Below, in pieces: positions 50,634 through 59,141 of a DNA stretch of 64,000 nt (positions are counted from its first letter, which is position 1; the number at the start of each line of letters is the position of its first letter). The stretch spans positions 248,001 to 312,000 of the forward strand of contig JAUIES010000001.1 in assembly GCA_030429705.1 (NCBI GenBank), written 5' to 3'. Both the position numbers and the translations under genes were made by a program. The DNA comes from Phycisphaerae bacterium (GTDB lineage Bacteria; Planctomycetota; Phycisphaerae; Phycisphaerales; UBA1924). The notes below the pieces were generated by a model that worked only from the letters and a program-made list of their open reading frames with translations, did not search any database and had not been told where the DNA came from.

Positions 50634-51572
50634 ATGAAACGACTTACCTATATATTTCCTCGAGTTACATTGCAAAATGAACTTGATTTTCTCTCAAGCG
50701 TGAGTGAACTCGGCGCTATCGTTCATAAGAGGAATGTGTCACGCAATTTCGAGGCCACGAATCCTGCTAGTCAGCGAGAATGGATTAATTTTTGTCTCAT
50801 TGTGAACTCAGAGGCTGCCCCAGCAGTGGTTCAACTCATTAGACGATATGACCTATTTTTAACTTCAGGTGAACAGCTGTTCTATCGCGAAGAATGTGAG
50901 TTCACGAAAGACGAGTTAGATCAAGCAGAATTGCTGACCGCTACCGTTAATCGATCACCCTTAGATTTTCTTACGCCTACAGAGGGAATGATCTATGATT
51001 ATTCAATAAAGCCAAGCCTGGATAGTCCCGCACCGTGGTGTTGGCAAATTACGCCACGTCTCATGCGACTGAAAAATATCCCTCATGCCAGCATTGGAAT
51101 TCACTGCACAATTCCAATGGAAATTTTGGTACATCATCGCCTGCTCAATTCTGTTCACGGCTTGCGTTATAAATACATATCGCTTGGTCCGGTTTTCGCG
51201 TCGAACGCCCCATCTGAATGGCACCAGATCATGTCCAAACGTGTAATGCCCCCGTATCACACAGACACTACCGGAGTTTTAGGGCCGCGGTCGACAGAGC
51301 ACCCGCCCGATTCTTCACCGCCAAATGTTTATGACAATCCACATGTAGGGTACATGCCGATCTACAGCAGGGCTGATGTAGTCGGTCGGTTCGGCTCTAT
51401 TCCGGAGATGACATTTACACATGAGCTCTATGGATGTTGGGGTCCAGGTAATCTTGCGAACCAAGTCGCACCTCCCCAGCCTCGCCTCGTCGTCAGCCAA
51501 CAAACGCGACAAAATATCATTAATGCAGGTGTAAAGCGAATCCGGTATGTACCGGTTCGATTAGTTGAATAG
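50634..51572 (+). CDS. AT-rich gene of unknown function (possible immunity-like protein)
   Basis: Protein of 312 residues whose DNA is visibly richer in A+T than all neighbours, with codon choices such as AAT, TTT and ATA. It starts MKRLTYIFPRVTLQNELDFL, with GEQLFYREECEFTKDELDQA and LDFLTPTEGMIYDYSIKPS in the first half and a Pro-rich, polar middle; the end is QQTRQNIINAGVKRIRYVPV. It has no signal peptide or membrane helix. The C-terminus faintly recalls the end of Imm11/DUF1629-type and double-CxxCG proteins of myxobacteria and planctomycetes, but I do not claim membership. It is flanked by inverted copies of a hairpin repeat, suggesting recent acquisition. Confidence 0.7.
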   Translation: MKRLTYIFPRVTLQNELDFLSSVSELGAIVHKRNVSRNFEATNPASQREWINFCLIVNSEAAPAVVQLIRRYDLFLTSGEQLFYREECEFTKDELDQAELLTATVNRSPLDFLTPTEGMIYDYSIKPSLDSPAPWCWQITPRLMRLKNIPHASIGIHCTIPMEILVHHRLLNSVHGLRYKYISLGPVFASNAPSEWHQIMSKRVMPPYHTDTTGVLGPRSTEHPPDSSPPNVYDNPHVGYMPIYSRADVVGRFGSIPEMTFTHELYGCWGPGNLANQVAPPQPRLVVSQQTRQNIINAGVKRIRYVPVRLVE

Positions 51573-51680
51573 GCGGGTGGCATGGTCTTGGCTCTGCAAG
51601 GCCATGATCCAAGTCCCGAGACGGCGGGTGGCCCGGGAGAGTCTGGTCTGTGTGGCACGCACAGCGTGTCTTCGAGTTGT

Positions 51681-51748
51681 GCGTGGGCAGGGTGGCACCG
51701 ACGACCTGCGACTTCGTGCCACCGAAGTCCGTCTTCGGACTTCGGTGC
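51681..51748. repeat. Right copy of the inverted hairpin repeat
   Basis: CACCGAAGTCCG and CGGACTTCGGTG form a perfect 12-bp stem around TCTT (51720-51747). The outer part (GGTGGCACCGACGA from about 51691) matches the left copy in reverse complement. It stands 109-176 bases after the AT-rich gene. Confidence 0.8.
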
Positions 51749-51862
51749 TTCGCCCAGTACATTCAAATTGATCGGCGGGTTGGCACGGGAAATACCATCA
51801 GCCGCGATTCATCGATCTCGCCTCCCCGTCACCCGGAACCAGCGGACCAGAACAGGACGCAT

Positions 51863-52240
51863 TCACCCCCGCCACTTCTCAACCGCAACGCCATCCTTGA
51901 ATCGGATATTGACAGCATGGTCTTCGGTCTTGGACTTCTCGCCGGCAAAAATCAGAAACACATGCCCTTCGCCCTCGGTGACCTTGCGCCACTTCCATGA
52001 CCAGGTCTCGCTGCCATCGTCGTTCGTCACCGTCGAACTGGGCGGGCCGAGCAGCCGCTCGACATCGCTCGTCGTGCTGCGGTGGACATGCACCCTTGAA
52101 AGGTCGCCAAACTCGACGCGCGAGCCCGAGTACGACACTTCCTTGGACCGCGAGAACAGGCAGCCGCCCATCGTTAGCGGCATCGAAAGCAGAACAGCCG
52201 AGGTCAAGGCGAGGCTCGTGCAGCGAATGGACTTCTTCAT
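51863..52240 (-). CDS. BamE/SmpA-like outer-membrane lipoprotein
   Basis: Lipoprotein of 125 residues: MKKSIRCTSLALTSAVLLSM then LTMGGC (lipobox Cys at about 27), followed by a small alpha-beta domain typical of BamE/SmpA: VHRSTTSDVERLLGPPSSTV, ETWSWKWRKVTEGEGHVFLI and NIRFKDGVAVEKWRG. In proteobacteria such a protein helps the BAM complex; here only a similar fold can be claimed. GGAG precedes the ATG at 52240. The gene stands alone between the island and a divergent gene. Confidence 0.75.
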   Translation of the reverse strand: MKKSIRCTSLALTSAVLLSMPLTMGGCLFSRSKEVSYSGSRVEFGDLSRVHVHRSTTSDVERLLGPPSSTVTNDDGSETWSWKWRKVTEGEGHVFLIFAGEKSKTEDHAVNIRFKDGVAVEKWRG

Positions 52241-52469
52241 GAGGGGTTCTCCAATAGGGTCTGTGATGAAACGCGATGTCTGTGTACCGCCGTGTTGGGG
52301 CTTGACTGACGATGATTTCGCTCAATTAAGCCCGGACGACACATTGGTTGTGAAGATCTGCCAAAAACCCGCTGGCGACCTGTGACATCAGGGTGACACA
52401 CCGGTCGTGTCGATGATCGTATTCTATGGATATCTCGCGTTCGCAACATCTGACCAGGGAGGCCCGATC

Positions 52470-53087
52470 ATGACACGCCGCATCACGCTCGCCGTTGCCG
52501 TCGCCACCTTTGCCGTGCTCGCCGGCGCGATTGCCACCCGCCCTGTTGTGATCACCCAACCCGCTCAGGGGGCTGCTCTCGAACCGGGCCGCGCCTTGCT
52601 GGTTTTGACCGGGCACGACTCACAGGTGACCAAAGCCCAGTTTCGGCCCGCCGCCTCGCAGAAGGTCTTTGACGAACTGTGGCTCATGCACAAGGGTGAC
52701 AGCGTGACCAAAGCCGCCCAGGGGTGGCCGATGATCCCGCAGATAGACTTCAATGCCTGTTATGCGATCTTCATCTTTGGCGGCGACACCGCCAACACCA
52801 ATGGGTATCGCGTGCGCGATGTCATCACCGAGGCCGACGCGATCACCGTGCGTTACGAAACAGATTCATATCAGACCTCGTCGTTCAATGGCATCGACCA
52901 CGGCAACGCGGTTCGGCCTTGGGGGTTGATCCTGATCCCCGCACCCAAGGGTCGAACGGTCATCCTCGAACAGAATGTCCAAGGCATGCGCGACACCGAA
53001 CCCAAGTGGAAACAACGCGTCGCCTTTCCGGGGCGCATCGGCATCGGCCGAACCATTGGCGGCACCAGTCAACACGGAAGCCCGTGA
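52470..53087 (+). CDS. Exported protein of unknown function, PrcB-like domain possible
   Basis: Protein of 205 residues. The ATG at 52470 follows GGGAGG and starts a signal segment (MTRRITLAVAVATFAVLAGA). The soluble part contains KVFDELWLMHKGDSVTKAAQ, IDFNACYAIFIFGGDTANTN, GYRVRDVITEADAITVRYET and AVRPWGLILIPAPKGRTVIL. The order of an FNxCYAIFIFGG strand, a GYxVRDV strand and a final proline-led LILIP strand recalls the PrcB C-terminal domain seen in protease-associated proteins, but this is weak. It precedes a convergent metalloprotease-like gene. Confidence 0.7.
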   Translation: MTRRITLAVAVATFAVLAGAIATRPVVITQPAQGAALEPGRALLVLTGHDSQVTKAQFRPAASQKVFDELWLMHKGDSVTKAAQGWPMIPQIDFNACYAIFIFGGDTANTNGYRVRDVITEADAITVRYETDSYQTSSFNGIDHGNAVRPWGLILIPAPKGRTVILEQNVQGMRDTEPKWKQRVAFPGRIGIGRTIGGTSQHGSP

Positions 53088-53120
53088 CGAAAGGCGACTT
53101 GCTCTCGTGTTCCGGCTGTT

Positions 53121-54035
53121 TTAGTGACGGGCCAGCTGGCGCGCCATCAACCGCCATTGCCGGTCTAGTTCTTCAACACTGATCCCGAGAATACCGGGCA
53201 CACTGGACCGCGGCGTCGCCGGGAGCATCCCCCGAGCCGCCCGTGCGAGCGCGTCGGTCAGTGCCTGTGTGTGCTGCGGATCATCGAGCAACACGCCGAG
53301 CACCCACGCCCGCGCGTAGTAATCATCAATCGCTCGCCCGTTGTTGGTCAGTTCGGTCGGGTCTTGTCGCAGGTGCGACTCGAGCGAACCGAGTCGGTTA
53401 TCTTCAAGTATTTGGCGCAAGAGCCCACGGCGAGACGGATTGGCTGTCGCCCGAAACAACGGCCGATTCGTCCGCTCATCCCAGTACAGACCCTCCGCCT
53501 GACAGGCGAGCGCCTCTTCCAACCAGACGGGCAATCGGCTCTGCAGCGCCTGGTGCGAGAACGCGTGCCACGCCTCGTGCGCAGCAAGCCGGAGCGCATC
53601 CGGCCCGCCGATGTCGTAGATGAACGACACACCATCAATCGTGACCGCAGCCCGGCTGAGCCCCGAACCAAGTGGCAACCGCTGACCGGTGCGCTGACGG
53701 GCGTAGTCCTGCACCGCTCGCTGCCAATCTGACTCGGATCGAAGGGCGTACACCTCGATGGTGATCGCATCCCCCCCAATGACATGCTGGCCAAATGATT
53801 GCACTGATTCCTCCAACACGATCTTCAAACGATCGCGCAGCGGACCATCCGGCAGTGTTGTCGTCAGACGAACATGATCACTCGTGAAAGTTCGGCTATT
53901 GCGAACACGGACTGCGCCCGGTGTGGCTGAAGTCTGCGACTCGATCGACGCTCGTCGATCGCTGGGGACGGAAGACGACCCGGCGCACGCGCCGAGGAGC
54001 AGCATCATCGCGACGCATGCGTGCCGGTACTTCAC
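53121..54035 (-). CDS. HExxH-motif lipoprotein (peptidase MA-like/DUF1570-like)
   Basis: Predicted lipoprotein of 304 residues: MKYRHACVAMMLLLGAC with the lipobox Cys at about 17. The body carries LAAHEAWHAFSHQALQSRLP (HEAWH, an HExxH zinc motif) followed by VWLEEALACQAEGLY with a probable third ligand Glu, and TIDGVSFIYDIGGPDALR before it. This is the layout of gluzincin-like peptidases of the DUF1570/MA group common in planctomycetes. The start is GTG at 54035, overlapping the valS stop (GTGA), so translation may be coupled. Protease activity is inferred from motif alone. Confidence 0.8.
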   Translation of the reverse strand: MKYRHACVAMMLLLGACAGSSSVPSDRRASIESQTSATPGAVRVRNSRTFTSDHVRLTTTLPDGPLRDRLKIVLEESVQSFGQHVIGGDAITIEVYALRSESDWQRAVQDYARQRTGQRLPLGSGLSRAAVTIDGVSFIYDIGGPDALRLAAHEAWHAFSHQALQSRLPVWLEEALACQAEGLYWDERTNRPLFRATANPSRRGLLRQILEDNRLGSLESHLRQDPTELTNNGRAIDDYYARAWVLGVLLDDPQHTQALTDALARAARGMLPATPRSSVPGILGISVEELDRQWRLMARQLARH

Positions 54036-57000
54036 CCGAGATTCTCGATCGCTGCCAGAACAGCCGCAAGATCTGACTCAGCCGTTTCGAGCGTCTGACG
54101 GGTTTGTTCGACCAAGTGCGCCGGCGCCTTGTCGGTGTAACCAGGATTCGAAAGTCGACCCTTGAGCGCACCGATCGACTTGGTCAGTTCAGCCTGTTGC
54201 CGCTCCAGCCGCTCGCGTTCGGCGTCCTGATCGACCGCGTCGGCAAGACTACTCAATCGATACTCAACCGCATTGAAGGTAAACGCGACCGACCCTTCGT
54301 CAGGGGCTGACGAGGTCGCAGTCAACCCGGCAAGTGTTTCAACCAGCCCATCAGCCTCTGCAACCAGCGCGGTCAGGTCACCCGTCACATGCAGCGTGAT
54401 CGTTCGCTTTGGCTGCACCTGGTGCTGGGCCCGGACTTCGCGAATGGTCGAGACCAATTCGCGGACGCGCTCAAATTGAGTGACCGCCTCTGCATCTTGA
54501 AGCGACGCATCGACGATCGGCCAACCGGCGAGACACAGCGCGCTGCCTTGGCGTGGTGCCGAAAGTGAAAGGCCTTCGATATTCGCCGTCGAGATCACCC
54601 CCACCTGTTCGTAGATTGCTTCCGTGATAAACGGCGTGATCGGATGAAGCAGACGCAATATCGCATCAAGAACCGCCCGCAAGCACGCCTGCTGGGCCGG
54701 GTTTTCTCGCACAGTCGGCTTGATCGCCTCGAGATACCAATCGCAGAAATCGCGCCAGAGCAAGTCATACATCGTCTGGGCGTAACTACTGAACTGATAC
54801 GATGTCAGGGCGGTATCGACCGATGCAACCGCTTCAGCCAGACGCGAGAGCATCCAGCGGTCAACAAGCGGCAGATCATTCTGCGTGACCGGCGTGTCAC
54901 TTGCTACGGCACCTTCCAGATTGCTCATCGCAAACCGGGCCGCGTTCCAGAGTTTGTTGCAAAAGTTGCGGCCGCCGTCAAACTTGGGGCTCGTGTTCCG
55001 ACCGGTCGCTTCGTCCATCTCCACCGGCATGCGCACATCCTGCGTCTGGGTGGTCATCTGGACGAGTGTGAACCGCATGGCGTCGGTGCCGTGCGAATGG
55101 ATGATATCGAGTGGATCAACACCGTTACCGAGCGACTTGGACATCTTGCGCCCTTGCCCGTCCTGGATCATGGCGTGGATGAAGACATCGGCGAACGGGG
55201 GGGCCCCTGCGTTCTTAACATCTGCGTCGGCCGCATCGGCTCGGAGAGCCGATCTACCCAGGAAGAACCGATTGAACATCGCCATGCGACTGACCCAGAG
55301 CGTGATAATCTCACGCGCGGTACAGAGCACGCTTGTGGGATTGAACGCTGCGAGCAGCCCGGCGGTGTCCTGAAAACCCTGTGATTCGAGCCAGTGCTTG
55401 AGGTGGATGGTGCCGAACTTGGACGAGACAACCGGGTCTGCCGTGCGCACGCCGACGGCACAGATGAGGTCCTTGCATTTGGTGATTTGCTCCGGCTCGA
55501 CCAACGGCTGGGCGGCATCGCCGAGCGAATGCAGGCTTGACTCGCTGAAGAGTTGATAGGCGATTGCGGTCTTGCCGCTGTCCAGGAATGCCTTGTCGCG
55601 CAGGTGAAGCAGCCGATCGATCGTGTCGCCGGATGGCTCGCCCTCGGTGCCAATGAAGTCCTTCCATTTGCCGACTCGCTTGACGAAGATGGCGTATATC
55701 TCGTCGGGGTGCTTCGGGTCGATCTGCTTGGCGGAGATCAGGGGGAGAGTGTCATTGGGCCATCCCAGCGTGGACAGCGGCCAAAGAGCGGAACTGAACC
55801 AGGTGTCGAGGACATCGGGGTCTTGTGTGAACTCGACCAATCCATATTGCCAGTGATGCAATGATCGATTCCACAAATTATTCCAGAGTGTAGGAATGTC
55901 TGTTTCTTGATCGAGCCACGCTTCACTAGGGTTTGCTTGCTGAATCTGATCCGCGTTCTGTATCCAGTACTGGTAATAGAGCTGAATATATGTCGCAGCA
56001 CGCTCAGTCCGCGGGCAAATATAAACCTCGCCGGAATCAACATGTTGTAGGGTGTAATCGTCGGGACCAATTCCCGTATCGGCCAAAATGTCAAAGATAC
56101 CGCACTCCACAGTCTCTTCGATGTGCATTTGGTCAAATTGCTCCCGTGTCAGCGGGTACTCGGATGCCTGAGCAAGATAAGTCTTGTAGCAACACTCCAA
56201 ATCCCACTTAAGGTGCCACACTGGAATCTGATGCCCCCACCACAATTGTCGGCTGATGCACCAGTCGCGCAGGTTGTCGTGCCAGTTTTCGAAGGTCTTC
56301 GCGTAGCGCGGCGGGTGCATCGTGGTCGCACCGTCAGTCGTGTTGTTGCCCGGTGCACTCTCGGGCCACTTCTCCAAACTCTCTTTCGTCCGCTGCTCAA
56401 TCGGGAGCGATCGCTGTGCTTCTCCCCGTAAACGATCATCAGTCACCTTCACATACCATTGATCGCTCAGATAGGGCTCGACCGGCGCGTGGCTGCGGTA
56501 ACTGTGCCCGACGCTGTGCCGATAGGGGCGGACTTCTTCGAGCAGAGCCCGCGCTCCAAACTCGCGGACGACGAGTTCGCGTGCATCCTTGCCTGACTTG
56601 CCAAAGAACACATGCCCTTCTTCACCGCGTCCGGCTGGGTCCCAGCCATGATCAGGGCTGATAGAACCATCGGGCGCCATAATATTGATCGGTTCGAGCC
56701 CGTGCCGCAGGCCGATTTCCCAGTCATTCGGGTCGTGGGCCGGTGTCACCTTCAAAAACCCGGTTGCGAACGCTGCCTTGGGGTCCGGGGGGGTGTCGCC
56801 CTGACGGTCGGCTGCCTGCTCCTCGGTCTCCCACGGGTACCGCGCCGGCGGCACAACATAGTCATCTTCGACGATCGGGATGATCCGCCCCACGATCGGC
56901 AGTTGCACCATCAGGTCACGCAACGCAGCAGCCCGAGGGTCTCTCGGGTTGATGGCAACGCCGGTATCGCCGAGGTATGTTTCCGGCCGCGTCGTCGCGA

Positions 57001-57763
57001 CCGTCACCCATGCGGGTTCTTCTTCAGGATGTGTTTCAGCACTAGGATACCCGCGGGCTGCGAGTTCCCCCCACGACACTTCCTGCGCATCGAGTTTGTC
57101 GTCGGGGTTCTCCGGCTTGTGCACGAGCGGGTATCGCAGGAAGTAGAACGCCCCGTCAATCTCGATGTTCTCGACTTCATCGTCCGCCAGTGCTGTCTGG
57201 GTCACCGGGTCCCAGTTCACTAGTCGCTTGCCACGATAGATCAGCCCGGCTTTGAAGAGTTGAAAAAACGCTTCACGCACCGCGCGGGCGCACAGTGGAT
57301 CCATGGTGAAACGCTGACGATCCCAATCGCAGCTGCACCCCATGGCTTGCAACTGACCGGTGATCTGCTCTTCATACTCGTCCTTGAACGCCTGGATCTT
57401 CTCGACGAAGTCGGCCCGCTCGAAGTCGGTCCGGCGTTTGCCTTCATCCGCCATCACGCGCTTTTCGACCACGGTCTGCGTGGCGATGCCGGCGTGATCG
57501 GTCCCCGGCATCCACAGCGTTTCATACCCCTTCATGCGGTGGGCTCTGGCGAGCACATCCTGCAGGCTGTTGTTGAGAGCGTGCCCGAGGTGCAACGCGG
57601 CCGTCACATTTGGAGGCGGAATCAAGATGCAATAAGGTTCTGCTTCACCGGAAAGCACGCGCGCCGGATCGGCGTGGAATGCCCGCGAATCGACCCACTG
57701 CTTCCAGATGCGGGCTTCGTGTTCCTCCGGGCGGTAGGTCTTGCTCAATCCGTCGCTTGGCAT
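54032..57763 (-). CDS. valS: Valyl-tRNA synthetase with large insertions
   Basis: Class I synthetase of 1243 residues that charges tRNA-Val; most bacterial ValRS have about 880-950. The catalytic signatures are intact: PPPNVTAALHLGHALNNSLQ (HIGH type) at about residues 52-71 and GQGRKMSKSLGNGVDPLD (KMSKS). The editing domain carries WVTVATTRPETYLGDTGVAI. Two regions are expanded: about 521-645 between WHLKWDLECCYKTYL and QDPDVLDTWFSSALWPLSTL, and about 665-805 between STLGWPNDTLPL and NPTSVLCTAREIITLWVSRM. The C-terminal coiled coil (DAERERLERQQAELTKSIGA) is present. ATG at 57763 is chosen over a TTG at 57781. Confidence 0.95.
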   Translation of the reverse strand: MPSDGLSKTYRPEEHEARIWKQWVDSRAFHADPARVLSGEAEPYCILIPPPNVTAALHLGHALNNSLQDVLARAHRMKGYETLWMPGTDHAGIATQTVVEKRVMADEGKRRTDFERADFVEKIQAFKDEYEEQITGQLQAMGCSCDWDRQRFTMDPLCARAVREAFFQLFKAGLIYRGKRLVNWDPVTQTALADDEVENIEIDGAFYFLRYPLVHKPENPDDKLDAQEVSWGELAARGYPSAETHPEEEPAWVTVATTRPETYLGDTGVAINPRDPRAAALRDLMVQLPIVGRIIPIVEDDYVVPPARYPWETEEQAADRQGDTPPDPKAAFATGFLKVTPAHDPNDWEIGLRHGLEPINIMAPDGSISPDHGWDPAGRGEEGHVFFGKSGKDARELVVREFGARALLEEVRPYRHSVGHSYRSHAPVEPYLSDQWYVKVTDDRLRGEAQRSLPIEQRTKESLEKWPESAPGNNTTDGATTMHPPRYAKTFENWHDNLRDWCISRQLWWGHQIPVWHLKWDLECCYKTYLAQASEYPLTREQFDQMHIEETVECGIFDILADTGIGPDDYTLQHVDSGEVYICPRTERAATYIQLYYQYWIQNADQIQQANPSEAWLDQETDIPTLWNNLWNRSLHHWQYGLVEFTQDPDVLDTWFSSALWPLSTLGWPNDTLPLISAKQIDPKHPDEIYAIFVKRVGKWKDFIGTEGEPSGDTIDRLLHLRDKAFLDSGKTAIAYQLFSESSLHSLGDAAQPLVEPEQITKCKDLICAVGVRTADPVVSSKFGTIHLKHWLESQGFQDTAGLLAAFNPTSVLCTAREIITLWVSRMAMFNRFFLGRSALRADAADADVKNAGAPPFADVFIHAMIQDGQGRKMSKSLGNGVDPLDIIHSHGTDAMRFTLVQMTTQTQDVRMPVEMDEATGRNTSPKFDGGRNFCNKLWNAARFAMSNLEGAVASDTPVTQNDLPLVDRWMLSRLAEAVASVDTALTSYQFSSYAQTMYDLLWRDFCDWYLEAIKPTVRENPAQQACLRAVLDAILRLLHPITPFITEAIYEQVGVISTANIEGLSLSAPRQGSALCLAGWPIVDASLQDAEAVTQFERVRELVSTIREVRAQHQVQPKRTITLHVTGDLTALVAEADGLVETLAGLTATSSAPDEGSVAFTFNAVEYRLSSLADAVDQDAERERLERQQAELTKSIGALKGRLSNPGYTDKAPAHLVEQTRQTLETAESDLAAVLAAIENLG

Positions 57764-57842
57764 CTGTTGGCACTCTTTCAATCTGCGTTTCTATTGGCGG
57801 TTGGTGCTGGGTGCAGTCTACGCGACCCGATACAGTTCAGAG

Positions 57843-58955
57843 ATGACAAACGCACGCTCAAGGCCTGAAACTGCACCTCGAACTCGCGCGCTCGCCCGCT
57901 GGTCGGTCATCGTGACTGCAGGCGGCGTGCTGCTCGTCGCGTACGCCTGGACAGCATTTGATCTGTGGCCCAGCAACGAGTCGGGTTCGAAACCGCAGAC
58001 TTCGACCGACACCGTCGAAATGGCTGACATTCGTGCGGTCGAAGCCATTCTCGAAACTGTGCAAAAGGCTGTTGAACAACGACAGTTCAACCAGGCCCGC
58101 ACCGTGCTCGAAACGGCGATCGAGCAGTACGAGCGGGATCAGGCTCTGCGGCTTGCGCTCGCCGATCTGCTTGTACGCATGAGCAGACCCCATCCAGACG
58201 ACCAGGGCAACGAACCCGAGCCGCTCACCGAAGCCGAGCAACGGGCCTTCACGCAGGCTGCGTATGAGCAGTTTCTCGCTGCCCTTCAGATCGGACCTCG
58301 CACGGCTCAGACCGAGTTTGCCGCGGGATCACTCGCCCGCGAACTCGACGACACCAGTGCTGCCATCGCCCACTTTCAGTCGGCAGCTGCCCTCGACGCC
58401 GCGAGTGCGATCTATCCACTCCATCTCGCACAGGTTTACTTTGCTCGTGATGAACTTGCACCGGCGAACGCTCAACTTGCCATCGCGGTCAGCCTTGATC
58501 CCGAACAAGCCACCGCGTGGGGCATGATGGCGGAGATCGCGCTGCGTCAGTCATCACCGCGCATTGCTCTACAACATCTCGAACGAGCGACGGCGCTCCA
58601 GCCTCGGTTGCCGGCGTGGCGTGACATGCAGGCCCGGGCCCACAACCGCGTCATGGAACCAGACCTAGCGATCGAAGCCCTCGATGCCCTGGTCGATGCC
58701 GACCGTTACACACGATCGGCACTGCAACGGGCAGCAGAAGCCTTTGGACTCGCTCAAAACCCCGAGGCCGCGATGGCCCGATACGAACACGCGATCGCGG
58801 CAGGCGTGAAGGACATGCGGATCTACCTCGATGCCGCTTCTTGGGCCGAGCGTCTTCACCGGACGGATCGGGCGATCGAGTTCGCCCGCACCGCCGCGAT
58901 GGCTGAGGTTCCCGGCGCCCGGCGTGTGCTCGATCGCCTCGAAGCGTCTCCATAA
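57843..58955 (+). CDS. Membrane-anchored TPR protein
   Basis: Protein of 370 residues. A single N-terminal membrane helix (WSVIVTAGGVLLVAYAWTAF at about 20-40) precedes about 300 residues of TPR-like helical pairs: QARTVLETAIEQYERDQALR, TEFAAGSLARELDDTSAAIA, YPLHLAQVYFARDELAPANA, LQHLERATALQPRLPAWRDM and AMARYEHAIAAGVKDMRIYL. TPR domains usually mediate protein assembly. It is divergent from valS by 79 bases and precedes tig. The partner is unknown. Confidence 0.85.
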   Translation: MTNARSRPETAPRTRALARWSVIVTAGGVLLVAYAWTAFDLWPSNESGSKPQTSTDTVEMADIRAVEAILETVQKAVEQRQFNQARTVLETAIEQYERDQALRLALADLLVRMSRPHPDDQGNEPEPLTEAEQRAFTQAAYEQFLAALQIGPRTAQTEFAAGSLARELDDTSAAIAHFQSAAALDAASAIYPLHLAQVYFARDELAPANAQLAIAVSLDPEQATAWGMMAEIALRQSSPRIALQHLERATALQPRLPAWRDMQARAHNRVMEPDLAIEALDALVDADRYTRSALQRAAEAFGLAQNPEAAMARYEHAIAAGVKDMRIYLDAASWAERLHRTDRAIEFARTAAMAEVPGARRVLDRLEASP

Positions 58956-59141
58956 CCGCCTTCAAGGCAGAACCGAACGGTTGGTCCGTTTACCGGGCGA
59001 CTCGGGACCGGCCTTTCGATCAAAGAAACCGGGTTCCAACCCTCGCAGGCTCACCCCGACGCTTCTACACTTCCACCCTTCACTGCGGGTCGGGGGCGCG
59101 TCCTGGCGCAGTGCATTTAACAACGCGCGGAGATTTTCACC

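Noticed and set aside
55310-56215. Intein in ValRS
   Set aside because: No splice-junction Cys/Ser and His-Asn pattern at either end of the inserts and no endonuclease motif.
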